Shown here piece by piece: positions 8,432 to 16,514 of a stretch of DNA of 64,000 nt (positions are counted from its first letter, which is position 1; each line of letters begins with the position of its first letter). Location: the NCBI RefSeq assembly GCF_041080835.1, contig NZ_CP129683.1, positions 806,001 through 870,000 on the forward strand. The letters are read 5' to 3'. A model generated the notes under the pieces. That model was given only the letters and a program-made list of their open reading frames with translations, ran no database searches and was not told where the DNA came from. Position numbers and translations under genes: made by a program. The stretch comes from Bifidobacterium sp. WK012_4_13 (GTDB taxonomy: Bacteria > Actinomycetota > Actinomycetes > Actinomycetales > Bifidobacteriaceae).

Positions 8432-9862
8432 CTTCGAGATGCGGTCTCACGGCGCTGTCCTGCGTCGAATTCATGGAAGGTTCCGACTGCGCGGAATTGA
8501 ATTGACCATCATGGAAGAACAAGCACGCCAGCAAGGGCACCACCGGATATAGATATCGCATCTGGAAGCCAGCAAGCTCCAGTCCCTGCTGCGTGTCTGA
8601 CAGGTCGTTCCACGTGACCTGGAGTGAGAGCCATACAAGCGCGAGCGATCCCCGAATGCTGCAAGACCAGACAGCGCGTAGAGCGCGTAGAGTCTGTTCC
8701 TGCCATAGAGCCTGCCCGTTCTCTCCGAATTGAGCCTGCCCGAGAAAAGGATGACCGCGCACAACAGCAGCAAGGAGGCCACCGTGGTTGGATCCTTGCT
8801 GACGAGGTCGAAGGTCTGCACGAGTGTGTCGGCCACCAATCGAAAGATCGTTCCAGCAAGATGATGCATGACATATTGCTTGTTGGCCGCATAGAGATCG
8901 GGAAGAATGACGAGCATATGCGTTTTCTCCCACCACAGATTCACCAAGGTGGCTGGAATAAAGGCACACAGCACATATATGATCTTTCTACGCATCGATA
9001 ATGCCTTGGTAGCCAAGACGAGCAGGATGACAGGCGCATAGACCGACTTCATCAGACACTGCAGGAAGGCGGCGACTATCAGCAGCACCCACCAGACGGT
9101 CGTCAATGGCTTCCTCCTAGCGAAAAGCCACAGTGACAACGCGATGAAGCATGCCGTGTAACCTATCACCGGGCCATCGGCCATCAGACTGCTCGCGCAG
9201 AACACCGGGTACGGCAGGCATCCGAACACCGCGAAGAACCATTTCCCGCTGGGAATCATGACTATCGCTATTCCGATGGCAAGCATGAACGCAAGCAGAT
9301 TGGTCAATCTTGCGAGTTTCAGCACCGCCGATGGTCGAAGACCGAAGTGCAGACCGAATTTCATGCCAATAGCCTGAGGCAGGTATGAGACGAACAGGTA
9401 CTGATTGCTTCGCGTCGCTACGTGGACGATTGAATGATCGTCGCTGTTCAGAGCCTCAACCTGCGCGTCATACTGCGGATCCCGCTTCAATGCAGTGATA
9501 TCGATTCCTTCGACGGTTTGATTCGAGACGGTCGGCTGATCTATGTATCGCGAATCGCCCACAAGGTTTTGCGCACGCTTGGCACCATCAGGAGAATCCA
9601 CCATCGTCGTCGAGTTGAATGACTGCAAGGTTGCGAGCGCGTAGGTGCTTCCGAGATGCAGATGCGGGTCCGGCATCGTCAGTGGCCCCACCGTTGCAAT
9701 GAACGCACAGCCTTCAATGCAGCACACGATCAGAAATGAGACGAGCGGAATCAGCACTTTGGATTTGCCCCGCAGCCAATCCCTCAATCTCACAATCAAG
9801 TCAGGCATCGATGATTTGCCAAGTCCGAATCGTGCTCTGTTCGATGTCACAAGTAAGTCCAT
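8421..9862 (-). pseudogene. DUF2142 polytopic membrane protein, frameshifted
   Basis: Read across one frameshift this would be a protein of about 480 residues with roughly ten membrane helices, resembling DUF2142 (predicted glycosyltransferase-like membrane proteins). Family-like features are a first helix followed by a 'MPDPHLHLGS' loop, then 'SYLPQAIGMKFGL' and 'ARLTNLLAFML'. The frame carrying these runs into nonsense after 'YALSGLAAFG'. The hydrophobic C terminus ('SLALVWLSLQVTWNDL...FQMRYLYPVVPLLACLFF') continues in the next frame to a stop at 8421. The break is at a run of four C (plus strand 8650-8653), and one extra base restores the frame. It may be a real null allele, slippage or a sequencing error. 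Start assignment among 9862, 9850 (GTG) and 9808 is uncertain. Confidence 0.75.
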
Positions 9863-10241
9863 TCCTACTGAGAAGAATCGTGGATACGCGCATGTTCCAC
9901 GGCGTCTGTTTCACATCCAATATATTCAGGGCACCATATGAATCGCACATACCTGCGTTCTTCGTGGCAGACACGGCATATTTCCTCCACTGTCGATGCC
10001 CTGGATGCCCTGGATGCCGTGTCCGCGCCTTCAGACGCAACATCCCTCAGCTCAGCCATATCCCTGCATGGGCGTCGCACGAATGCGCACCATGTCGACT
10101 TATACACAGGAACGTTCCTGGCTCTCTGTCTCAATCATGTCTGGCGTCATCGATCCAGTGCAGAAACCAAGTCCAGCTCCCAGTCGGTCGAAAGACTCGT
10201 GACGCATGCGCTGTCAGGCACTGTGCCTATGCTCGAGATGT
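9863..10241. other. Intergenic region, no gene supported
   Basis: This is the divergent gap between the DUF2142 gene and the TPP riboswitch. Open frames here have no family resemblance. A 9-bp tandem motif (GCCCTGGAT-like, two to three copies) sits near 9995-10020. The promoter of the riboswitch transcript should lie here, but I could not pick a convincing -35/-10 pair. Confidence 0.4.
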
Positions 10242-10328
10242 CCATGCACGGGAGCTTACGAGCTGAGAGGGAGAGCGATCTCCGACCGTTGAACGTGACA
10301 CGGCTAATACCGTCGAACGAACGCATTG
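10242..10328 (+). ncRNA. TPP (thiamine pyrophosphate) riboswitch
   Basis: The conserved THI-box core is present: 'GCTGAGAGG' (10262-10270), then 'GACCGTTGAACGTGA' and 'CGGCTAATACCGTCGAA'. Closing helix P1 can form between ATGC (10244-10247) and GCAT (10323-10326). AGCT-TACG-AGCT makes a mini-hairpin, and GGAGA-GCGA-TCTCC forms an optional extra stem. P5 is CGG-CTAATA-CCG. The 3' 'CGAAGGGA' of the consensus is altered to CGAACGAA. It lies about 73 bases ahead of the kinase ATG at 10401. A GCCGTG...CACGGC hairpin in between could be part of the expression platform. It predicts repression by TPP of the two genes downstream. Confidence 0.88.
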
Positions 10329-10400
10329 CAAGGCTTTACATATCCTCGCGTGGTCGCATGCCGTGAAACGAATCACCATCACGGCCCGAAACGCACTGGA

Positions 10401-11642
10401 ATGGGGATACCTTTGGACTCTGACGGAAATCCGCAGCTAGAAATCGTCGCACAACGCTGGCCGGACATCGAAATGATGGAATCGCAACGAATTCTCGATG
10501 CCTTGGATCAGCCGCTTCGTGCCAGGTCAATCGTCTCCCATAGCGGGCGCCCCACATCTGCCGCATCGCTGATCCGGACAGATCGGGGTCTGGTGTTCAT
10601 CAAGCGCTATTCGCGCACGGTCCGTGATGTGGAGACCATTGCGCCATACCACCGTTACGCCGAGTTTCTGTCTCATTCTGGAATTTCCACCCCGCGGTTC
10701 CTGCGCTTCAACCCCGAGGCCTCTGTGTCTCCTACTGCGATGGAAGAGCTGGGGAACACCGACATGCTGAACGTCGATCCACAGCTCAGCGTTGCTCAAC
10801 AGCACAGCGTCAATCCACAGACAGCTACCGTCGCGATCACTGCCGACGCTGCATATGAAGCATATATGGCATCGACCGGCGAGGACCGATATGGAAAGGC
10901 TCTGAGCTGGGATCCTCCGAAAACGCTTGAAGAGGCCAGGAATCTCGGCGAATCCGTGGCGAAGATCGATGCCGCGTCCAGAGATTTCGATGAACCGCGC
11001 ATGCGGCCGAACGGCATGTCGAACACCTTCGGGCTCTTTGCCTCGGACGACATCCATGCATCGTGGAAATCCTGGGTCGCCAGGCGTCCAGCAGTTCAGA
11101 GGTACATTCGTCTCACAAATCGAGACATTTCTCATGATTTGGACATCGTGCAGCCATACGCAGGTAAGGTCGCGGCACATTACGGGCAGCTCCATCGTCA
11201 ATGGACGCATGGCGATCCGCACACCTCGAACTTTCTGTGGACTGGCAACGCGCCGTCAACGGTCATCGACTTCGGTCTGGCGGACCGGAATACGGCAGTC
11301 TTCGACCTGGCGATGGCCATCGAACGCCATGCGATTCAATGGGTTGCCGTGATGGATGGTCACGAGGATGCATGCCGGCCAGATATCGCCGAATCCATCA
11401 TTCGCGGATATTGCAGCCACAGACCTCTGCAGGATGCGGAAAAGCTGATTCTGCCAGAGCTCCTTGCCATATGTCAGGCCGAATCAGGCTTGAACTGGCT
11501 CCAATACTATATGGATGGCGTTCATCGGCTCGACGATGCGGCATGGTGCTACGATGTCTGCTTTCTCGCGCACACCCGCTGGTTCTCGACAGGACCGGGA
11601 CGGGCGCTTCTTGACTCCATACGGGACTGTCTGAGCGAATAG
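10401..11642 (+). CDS. APH/choline-kinase-fold phosphotransferase, TPP-regulated
   Basis: A 413-residue cytosolic kinase of the aminoglycoside phosphotransferase fold. The N lobe has the ATP-contact Lys in 'GLVFIKRYSR'. The catalytic loop is intact ('THGDPHTSNFLW', HGDxxxxN) and is followed by the metal-binding 'VIDFGLAD'. The family includes thiamine kinase (ThiK/YcfN), choline kinase and antibiotic kinases. The upstream TPP riboswitch points to a thiamine-related substrate such as thiamine, HMP or a salvage precursor. That is inference, not shown by the sequence. I choose the ATG at 10401. A TTG at 10326 lies inside the riboswitch. It probably forms an operon with the THI5-like gene 74 bp downstream. 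Confidence 0.82.
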   Translation: MGIPLDSDGNPQLEIVAQRWPDIEMMESQRILDALDQPLRARSIVSHSGRPTSAASLIRTDRGLVFIKRYSRTVRDVETIAPYHRYAEFLSHSGISTPRFLRFNPEASVSPTAMEELGNTDMLNVDPQLSVAQQHSVNPQTATVAITADAAYEAYMASTGEDRYGKALSWDPPKTLEEARNLGESVAKIDAASRDFDEPRMRPNGMSNTFGLFASDDIHASWKSWVARRPAVQRYIRLTNRDISHDLDIVQPYAGKVAAHYGQLHRQWTHGDPHTSNFLWTGNAPSTVIDFGLADRNTAVFDLAMAIERHAIQWVAVMDGHEDACRPDIAESIIRGYCSHRPLQDAEKLILPELLAICQAESGLNWLQYYMDGVHRLDDAAWCYDVCFLAHTRWFSTGPGRALLDSIRDCLSE

Positions 11643-11716
11643 GCGCCCAACGGCAGCCAGTAAAGACCCATTTCCACACAGGAATTTTCCAATATCACCA
11701 ATCAGAAGGGCAAATC

Positions 11717-12685
11717 ATGATAGAGGTTCGACTTGAATATGTGCATCCTTGGACGAATCATGCAGGAATGTATCTGGCGCGGAAGCGCGGTCTGTACCAG
11801 AGGCAGGGCATGGATGTCGAATTCACCAGCGGTGACTTCTTCCGCGGCGATCCAGCATATCTTCTGGCTCGTGGCGAATGCGACATCGCACTCGTGCGGC
11901 TCAATCAGCTGCTGTTCCATCAGCAGGGAGAGGCCTCTCTCATATCCGTCGCCGTGATGAACCAATGTCAGATTGGCGGCATCATCACCAATGCTTCGAC
12001 TGGCATCACTCGCTTCCGCGACCTGGAGGGCAAGAGAGTCTGTGTCCCGATGGGCGTCGCAAGGCTGCGAACCGAGCTTGAGCAGGCTGTGACCAAGGAT
12101 GGCGGCGACTTCTCGAAGGTCACGACCATCGACCCAGGCGAATGGGAGCCAGACATGCGTTCCGTCGAACGCGGCAAGTGCGATGCATTCATCAACGTCG
12201 CATGGTGGGAGCCATTCCAGGGCTCCGAGCCCTTCGAGCAGATTCGCACGATTCCGTTTGACTCCATAGGCGTCGCTCCCCACCATTCCTATTACGTCTG
12301 CTTCCGCCGAGAATTTCTTGAGCGAAATCAGGAGATGGTTCGCAACTTCATCGCTGCCACGCAGGAAGGGTATGCGATGGTTCGCGAGGATCATGCCGCA
12401 GGCGTCGATGCGCTGCAACCAGCGTTATGCCATATAGATCCGGATGTCATCTCGGCATCCATCGATGCCGTGCTGCCATCATGGTTCGACGCGAATGGCA
12501 ACTGGGGAGCCGCAGACATCGCCATGGTCCGTTCCTACGTGCGTTGGATGGATCAGTATCACCACATGAGCGTATCCCTACAGCAGGCAGTCGATGCGCT
12601 GAACGGCAATTGCGTCACGAACGCCCTGCTGCCGCAATCGAATGACCCTCTTCCCTCGCCCATGTCCCTTCCAGACATCGGATAG
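11717..12685 (+). CDS. NMT1/THI5-like protein without signal peptide
   Basis: A 322-residue protein with the periplasmic-binding-protein-like fold of the NMT1/THI5 family. Visible features are 'VHPWTNHAGMYLARKRGLYQRQGMDVEF', 'GECDIALVRLNQLL', 'DLEGKRVCVPMG' and 'RREFLERNQEMVRNFIAATQEGY'. Family members are either HMP-precursor binding lipoproteins (ThiY-like) or fungal/Legionella-type HMP-P synthases. The protein starts directly at the first beta strand (ATG 11717, AGAAGGG upstream), with no signal peptide, lipobox or adjacent permease, so it should stay in the cytosol. It lacks the CCCFC iron-binding motif of yeast Thi5; the equivalent stretch reads 'VAPHHSYYVCF'. It is likely co-transcribed with the TPP-controlled kinase. 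Function is unresolved. Confidence 0.82.
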   Translation: MIEVRLEYVHPWTNHAGMYLARKRGLYQRQGMDVEFTSGDFFRGDPAYLLARGECDIALVRLNQLLFHQQGEASLISVAVMNQCQIGGIITNASTGITRFRDLEGKRVCVPMGVARLRTELEQAVTKDGGDFSKVTTIDPGEWEPDMRSVERGKCDAFINVAWWEPFQGSEPFEQIRTIPFDSIGVAPHHSYYVCFRREFLERNQEMVRNFIAATQEGYAMVREDHAAGVDALQPALCHIDPDVISASIDAVLPSWFDANGNWGAADIAMVRSYVRWMDQYHHMSVSLQQAVDALNGNCVTNALLPQSNDPLPSPMSLPDIG

Positions 12686-12769
12686 GACTGCGGTCTCGCA
12701 TGAAATGAGAGCCGGAAATGCTGCCCTTGTGCCGATGCAAATCCCCTTCGGCAAGCCGCCACACCCCCG

Positions 12770-13222
12770 CTATTTTCTCTCCGCAGCCTTGAGCAGCATG
12801 TGGCGGTGGGGGGTGTGCTCGATGGAGAATATGTCTCCGAAGGCTTCGAAGCCTTGCTTTTCATAGAACCCTATGACCTGCACCTGGGCATTGATAAGGA
12901 TGTCGAGGTTGGGCCAATGCTCCGCGCATGATGTCAGGACCGCATCCATGAGCATGGAGCCATACCCCTTGCCGCGTACGGCAAGGGAGGTCGCGACACG
13001 TCCGAAGGTCACATGGTCCTTCTCGCGAAAGATGCGCGCATAGGCAAGAGTCCTGTTATCTGGACCATCGATGAGAAAAACGTGGCGGGCCTCAAGATCG
13101 TGATCGTCCAGGTCATGGTACTGATGCCCCTGTTCGACGACGAAGGCATCTATGCGCAGCCTTTCAAAAGAAAAAAGCTCCAATGCGCTCAACTCATCGA
13201 GTGTCTTATCACGCCACTCCAT
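12770..13222 (-). CDS. ElaA-like GNAT N-acetyltransferase
   Basis: A 150-residue GNAT-fold acetyltransferase of the ElaA subgroup. The signature 'RLRIDAFVVEQGHQYHDLDDHDLEARH' is followed by the acetyl-CoA loop 'RVATSLAVRGKGYGSMLMDA'. The C terminus 'IGFYEKQGFEAFGDIFSIEHTPHRHM' is typical. The substrate is not known for most ElaA proteins. It starts six bases after the stop of the DUF3052 gene on the same strand, so the two probably form an operon. Confidence 0.88.
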   Translation of the reverse strand: MEWRDKTLDELSALELFSFERLRIDAFVVEQGHQYHDLDDHDLEARHVFLIDGPDNRTLAYARIFREKDHVTFGRVATSLAVRGKGYGSMLMDAVLTSCAEHWPNLDILINAQVQVIGFYEKQGFEAFGDIFSIEHTPHRHMLLKAAERK

Positions 13223-13228
13223 ACAGTC

Positions 13229-13645
13229 TCAGCGACCCTTGCCAAACGCGCTCAACCGAACACCATTCCAATCCTTCGAAACAGTGAGTGGCATCGCTGC
13301 GTTCATGCCGGCAGTCTTCGCCGCATTTTCCACAGTGCTCGCACTGGGGGCGCCAGTTCGGCCTGGTTTCGGACAAAGAATCCACAGGGGACCGTCATCA
13401 CCCAATACGGTATACGCATCGACAATGGTATCTGCCAAATCGTCTTCGGCATCACCATCCCGCCACCAAATCACAACGCCATCGACGGCCGAATCATAGT
13501 CCTCATCAACTAGGTCCTCGCCAGTGACGTCCTCAATTTGCGAGCGGATGCCGTCATCGACATCGTCATCCCACAACCACTCCTGAACAATGTTTCCAGA
13601 GTGGAATCCGAATTCTTCTGCTTTCCTGGTAGTCGTTTGAGCCAC
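13229..13645 (-). CDS. DUF3052 family protein
   Basis: A 138-residue protein of the actinobacterial DUF3052 family, recognisable from 'FGFHSGNIVQEWLWDDDVDDGIRSQIED', 'DSAVDGVVIWWRDGD' and 'GPLWILCPKPGR'. The family is cytosolic, acidic and of unknown function. I use the GTG at 13645 (MAQTTTRKAEEFG) because GGGGG lies just upstream. An in-frame extension to 13741 has no homology features. It precedes the ElaA-like gene. Confidence 0.85.
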   Translation of the reverse strand: MAQTTTRKAEEFGFHSGNIVQEWLWDDDVDDGIRSQIEDVTGEDLVDEDYDSAVDGVVIWWRDGDAEDDLADTIVDAYTVLGDDGPLWILCPKPGRTGAPSASTVENAAKTAGMNAAMPLTVSKDWNGVRLSAFGKGR

Positions 13646-13823
13646 GCCCCCAGCATAACAAGAGTGGCGAACAGAATGTAAACAATAAGCGTCAGTGCAA
13701 CGGAAAATGGTCATAATATGAATGCAGGCATACGCAATCACCTACGCGAATGCCTTGGAAACGTCGGTTTCTCAACATATTCATGCCTTTTTCACGCATC
13801 GTTGCAATCGGGTCGCGGCATGC

Positions 13824-14672
13824 TCATTTCTGCGAGACGGCGCACTGCGGCAGCGTGTCACCCTTGCCTTGACCGATGGCCACCAGCGAGGAATATGCAT
13901 TGGCGATGGTCGAGACCTTCACGACATGCAACCCTGAAGGAATATGCCCAACCACTTCATCGCAGTTCGATGCAGGGGCGAGGAACCATGTGGCGCCGTC
14001 ACGCCGTGCACCAAGCATCTTGAGCCTGATTCCTCCGATGGCGCCAACCTTCCCGGCAGAATCCATCGTGCCGGTGCCCGCTATGGTCTTCCCACCCGAC
14101 TCATTCTGCGGAGTCAGCATGTCGATCGCGCCCAGGGTATACATCATCCCTGCAGAGGGGCCACCGATGTTGTCCACATGCATCTTGATGGCGTATCCGG
14201 ACGTGTCGATGCCCTGTTTCTTCAGGAATGCAAGCGCTTGGGATTCGGCCGCACTCTGCGAGCCACTCATCTGCGACTTGTTCTGCCGCTCATACTCGTC
14301 GAGCGTCTGTCCCTGAGGTATGACGGCTTCCCTCGGAATGACATCGGCGCTCCTGCTGAACCAGGAAGCCAGAACCTGCAGGTTGGTGACCGGATAGCCA
14401 GGAATTCCCTGGGCATTCACGGTGACCAGCAGCAATGACCCCTTGTCCTTGTATGTCTTTCCACCTGAGACGCTGATGACGGATGTCGAGCCTGACTTCC
14501 CCAGCACATTCTGGGTAGGCCCTGGGGTCTCCACCACGTATGGCGAGGGCATCAGCAGCAAGATGACCGCGAGCAGGAACCCTACGGTTCCGATCAGATA
14601 CGAAGGCGAGCGATGGGCGAAATAGTCGCCACCACGCGCACGAACGGCCTTCAATGCGCCTTTGGCTGACAT
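13824..14672 (-). CDS. Lon-like (S16) membrane-anchored protease lacking a PDZ domain
   Basis: A 282-residue protein related to YlbL-type Lon-domain proteases. One membrane helix near residues 25-43 ('IGTVGFLLAVILLLMPSPYVVETPGP') anchors it with the rest outside. The catalytic Ser is in 'DNIGGPSAGMMYTLGAID' and the Lys in 'GTMDSAGKVGAIGGI', forming the S16 Ser-Lys dyad. Most relatives have a PDZ domain between the 'AAESQALAFLKKQG' segment and the Lon domain. Here the two join directly. The ATG at 14672 has AGGGGAA eight bases upstream. It is divergent from the zincin gene. Confidence 0.85.
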   Translation of the reverse strand: MSAKGALKAVRARGGDYFAHRSPSYLIGTVGFLLAVILLLMPSPYVVETPGPTQNVLGKSGSTSVISVSGGKTYKDKGSLLLVTVNAQGIPGYPVTNLQVLASWFSRSADVIPREAVIPQGQTLDEYERQNKSQMSGSQSAAESQALAFLKKQGIDTSGYAIKMHVDNIGGPSAGMMYTLGAIDMLTPQNESGGKTIAGTGTMDSAGKVGAIGGIRLKMLGARRDGATWFLAPASNCDEVVGHIPSGLHVVKVSTIANAYSSLVAIGQGKGDTLPQCAVSQK

Positions 14673-14892
14673 TGAAACTTTCCCCTGCATAAAGCTCATA
14701 GCTCTAATACTATTGAAAACACCGACATGAACGGACGGATACGCGCATCTGGGCTTTCCTTGCGAAACGTGCGAACGGACGCGTAGCACCACTGTCGAGT
14801 TCTCTGATTGTTCTCTGGGAACTCCGCCAATCACAGACGTGTAATCTAGTCAGCACAGGGAATCACAAATCACTTTGATATGGATGGGCGCT

Positions 14893-16446
14893 ATGGACGA
14901 GAATGCAATTCACCAATGGCTTATACAGTGCTTTGGGCCTGTACAGGGAGAGGCTGCCTGGGCGCAGTTCTCTCAGCTTCCGGAAGAGGTCCGCGATCAG
15001 ATTCTGTCGCAGGGCGCTGCAGGACTTCCCAAGCCAGAGGAAGTGCAGTCACTCGTCAAGGCATTTTCGGCAGGCGGTCTGAACACTGCGGGCGACGTGG
15101 AACGAACGATTGAAAAGGGTCCGGTAAACACCGATCTGGCAAAGTCAATTGCGGCAAGCACCATTGCTTCCGAAGGTGCAGAGGGCACTGTGACCGCCGA
15201 TGAGGCCCAGACCGCTCGGGAAGCCATCAGCGCGTCCGGACTCTGGCTTGATGCGGTCAGCGACTTCAACCCTGCACCGGGCGAGACGCAGGTCCTCACC
15301 CGAGATGGCTGGCTGGAGAACACCATCGAGGCATGGGCTCAGTTCGCAGCTCCGGTGGTTCAATCCATGAACGACGCCCTTTCCTCGGTTTTCTCCGAGC
15401 GCTTTGGAGATTCCTTCGAAAGTCAGGTCTCAGGCATGTTCGCTGGTCCAGTCCCAATTCCGATTCCTGAGAATCTCAAGGATCCAGGAACGCTCATGAA
15501 ACTGTTGGGCAACACATCCTTCTCGATGCAGCTTGGCCAGGCTGCGGGCAAACTGGCGAAGGAGATCCGTGGCAGCTACGATCAGGGCATCGCATTGCAG
15601 TCAAACCCTGCGGGTGCACTCATTCCTCAGAACATCGACGAATATGCCACGTCGCTCGAGCTTGACGTGGATGAGGTCATGGGCTTCCTGGCATTGCGCG
15701 AGCAGGCCTACGCCCGTCTCTATGCGTCGGTGCCATGGCTGATGCCACGATTCGAGGCGCTGATCGGCAAGTATGCACGTGGCATCACCATCGACCTCGA
15801 TGCGATGGAAGACCAACTTCGAGATGCGACAGACATGAATCCCGAATCGATTGCCGGTGCCGTGAACCTTACCAATGTTGCGGCTTCCGACACTCCTGAG
15901 CAGAAGGAGGCTCTGCACAGCTTGGCAGACATGCTGGCCTTGGTCGAAGGCTGGGTCGACTGCGTCGTGTGGCGCGCTGGCATGGCGCACATCCCGCACA
16001 TCGAGCAGCTTCGTGAGATGATTCGCAGGGAACGCGCGGTCGGAGGGCCTGCGGAGCAGACCTTCGAATCGCTTATCGGTCTGGAACTTCGCCCGAAGCG
16101 TCTGCGCGAGGCCTCGCAGATTTGGGAGAGGCTTACCGTCGAAGGCGGCCAGGAACTCCGCGACTCGAAATGGAACCATCCCGACATGCTGCCATCCCTT
16201 CCATCGGAGCAGGTTGATGACACCGCTGCCACGTCCCCGGACTCAGGCGCATCCTCACAGGCGGATATGGGCTATGCGACGAAGAGCACCATTGATTGGG
16301 ATGCCGAGCTGAGCAACCTTCTTGAGCAGGGAGACACAGGACAGGCGGGTTCCGAAAGAGGCGGCGACCAGGACGACTCAGGCGATGGGCAAGACAAGCC
16401 CTCAGACGACTCCTCGGGAAATGATGCCGATCCAGGCACGAAGTGA
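14893..16446 (+). CDS. DUF2342-family zincin-like metalloprotease
   Basis: A protein of about 517 residues from the actinobacterial DUF2342 ('zinc-dependent metalloprotease / F420 biosynthesis-associated') family. Family blocks are visible: 'VPWLMPRFEALIGKYARGI', 'LADMLALVEGWVDCVVWRAG', 'GGPAEQTFESLIGLELRPKRLREAS' and 'WNHPDMLPSLPSE'. The last 80 residues are low-complexity (Asp/Ser/Gly). A clear HExxH is not visible, so catalytic activity is uncertain. Starts at 14884 or 14893 are both possible and neither has a strong ribosome-binding site. Confidence 0.8.
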   Translation: MDENAIHQWLIQCFGPVQGEAAWAQFSQLPEEVRDQILSQGAAGLPKPEEVQSLVKAFSAGGLNTAGDVERTIEKGPVNTDLAKSIAASTIASEGAEGTVTADEAQTAREAISASGLWLDAVSDFNPAPGETQVLTRDGWLENTIEAWAQFAAPVVQSMNDALSSVFSERFGDSFESQVSGMFAGPVPIPIPENLKDPGTLMKLLGNTSFSMQLGQAAGKLAKEIRGSYDQGIALQSNPAGALIPQNIDEYATSLELDVDEVMGFLALREQAYARLYASVPWLMPRFEALIGKYARGITIDLDAMEDQLRDATDMNPESIAGAVNLTNVAASDTPEQKEALHSLADMLALVEGWVDCVVWRAGMAHIPHIEQLREMIRRERAVGGPAEQTFESLIGLELRPKRLREASQIWERLTVEGGQELRDSKWNHPDMLPSLPSEQVDDTAATSPDSGASSQADMGYATKSTIDWDAELSNLLEQGDTGQAGSERGGDQDDSGDGQDKPSDDSSGNDADPGTK

Positions 16447-16497
16447 CTTCCCCATTCGACATCGCCTAGGTGAATGTGCGGGCTTCCAGCCTGGAAC

Positions 16498-16514
16498 ATG
16501 GCCGGATCGGCCAT
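16498..16514. terminator. Convergent-gene hairpin
   Basis: ATGGCCG-GAT-CGGCCAT is a perfect 7-bp stem with a 3-nt loop. It lies between the zincin gene and the oppositely oriented helicase and touches the helicase stop codon. It may serve both genes as a terminator, although no T-run is present. Confidence 0.4.

Noticed and set aside
9736..10266. Frame of 176 codons running into the TPP riboswitch
   Set aside because: It overlaps the DUF2142 gene start and the riboswitch core and has no homology features.
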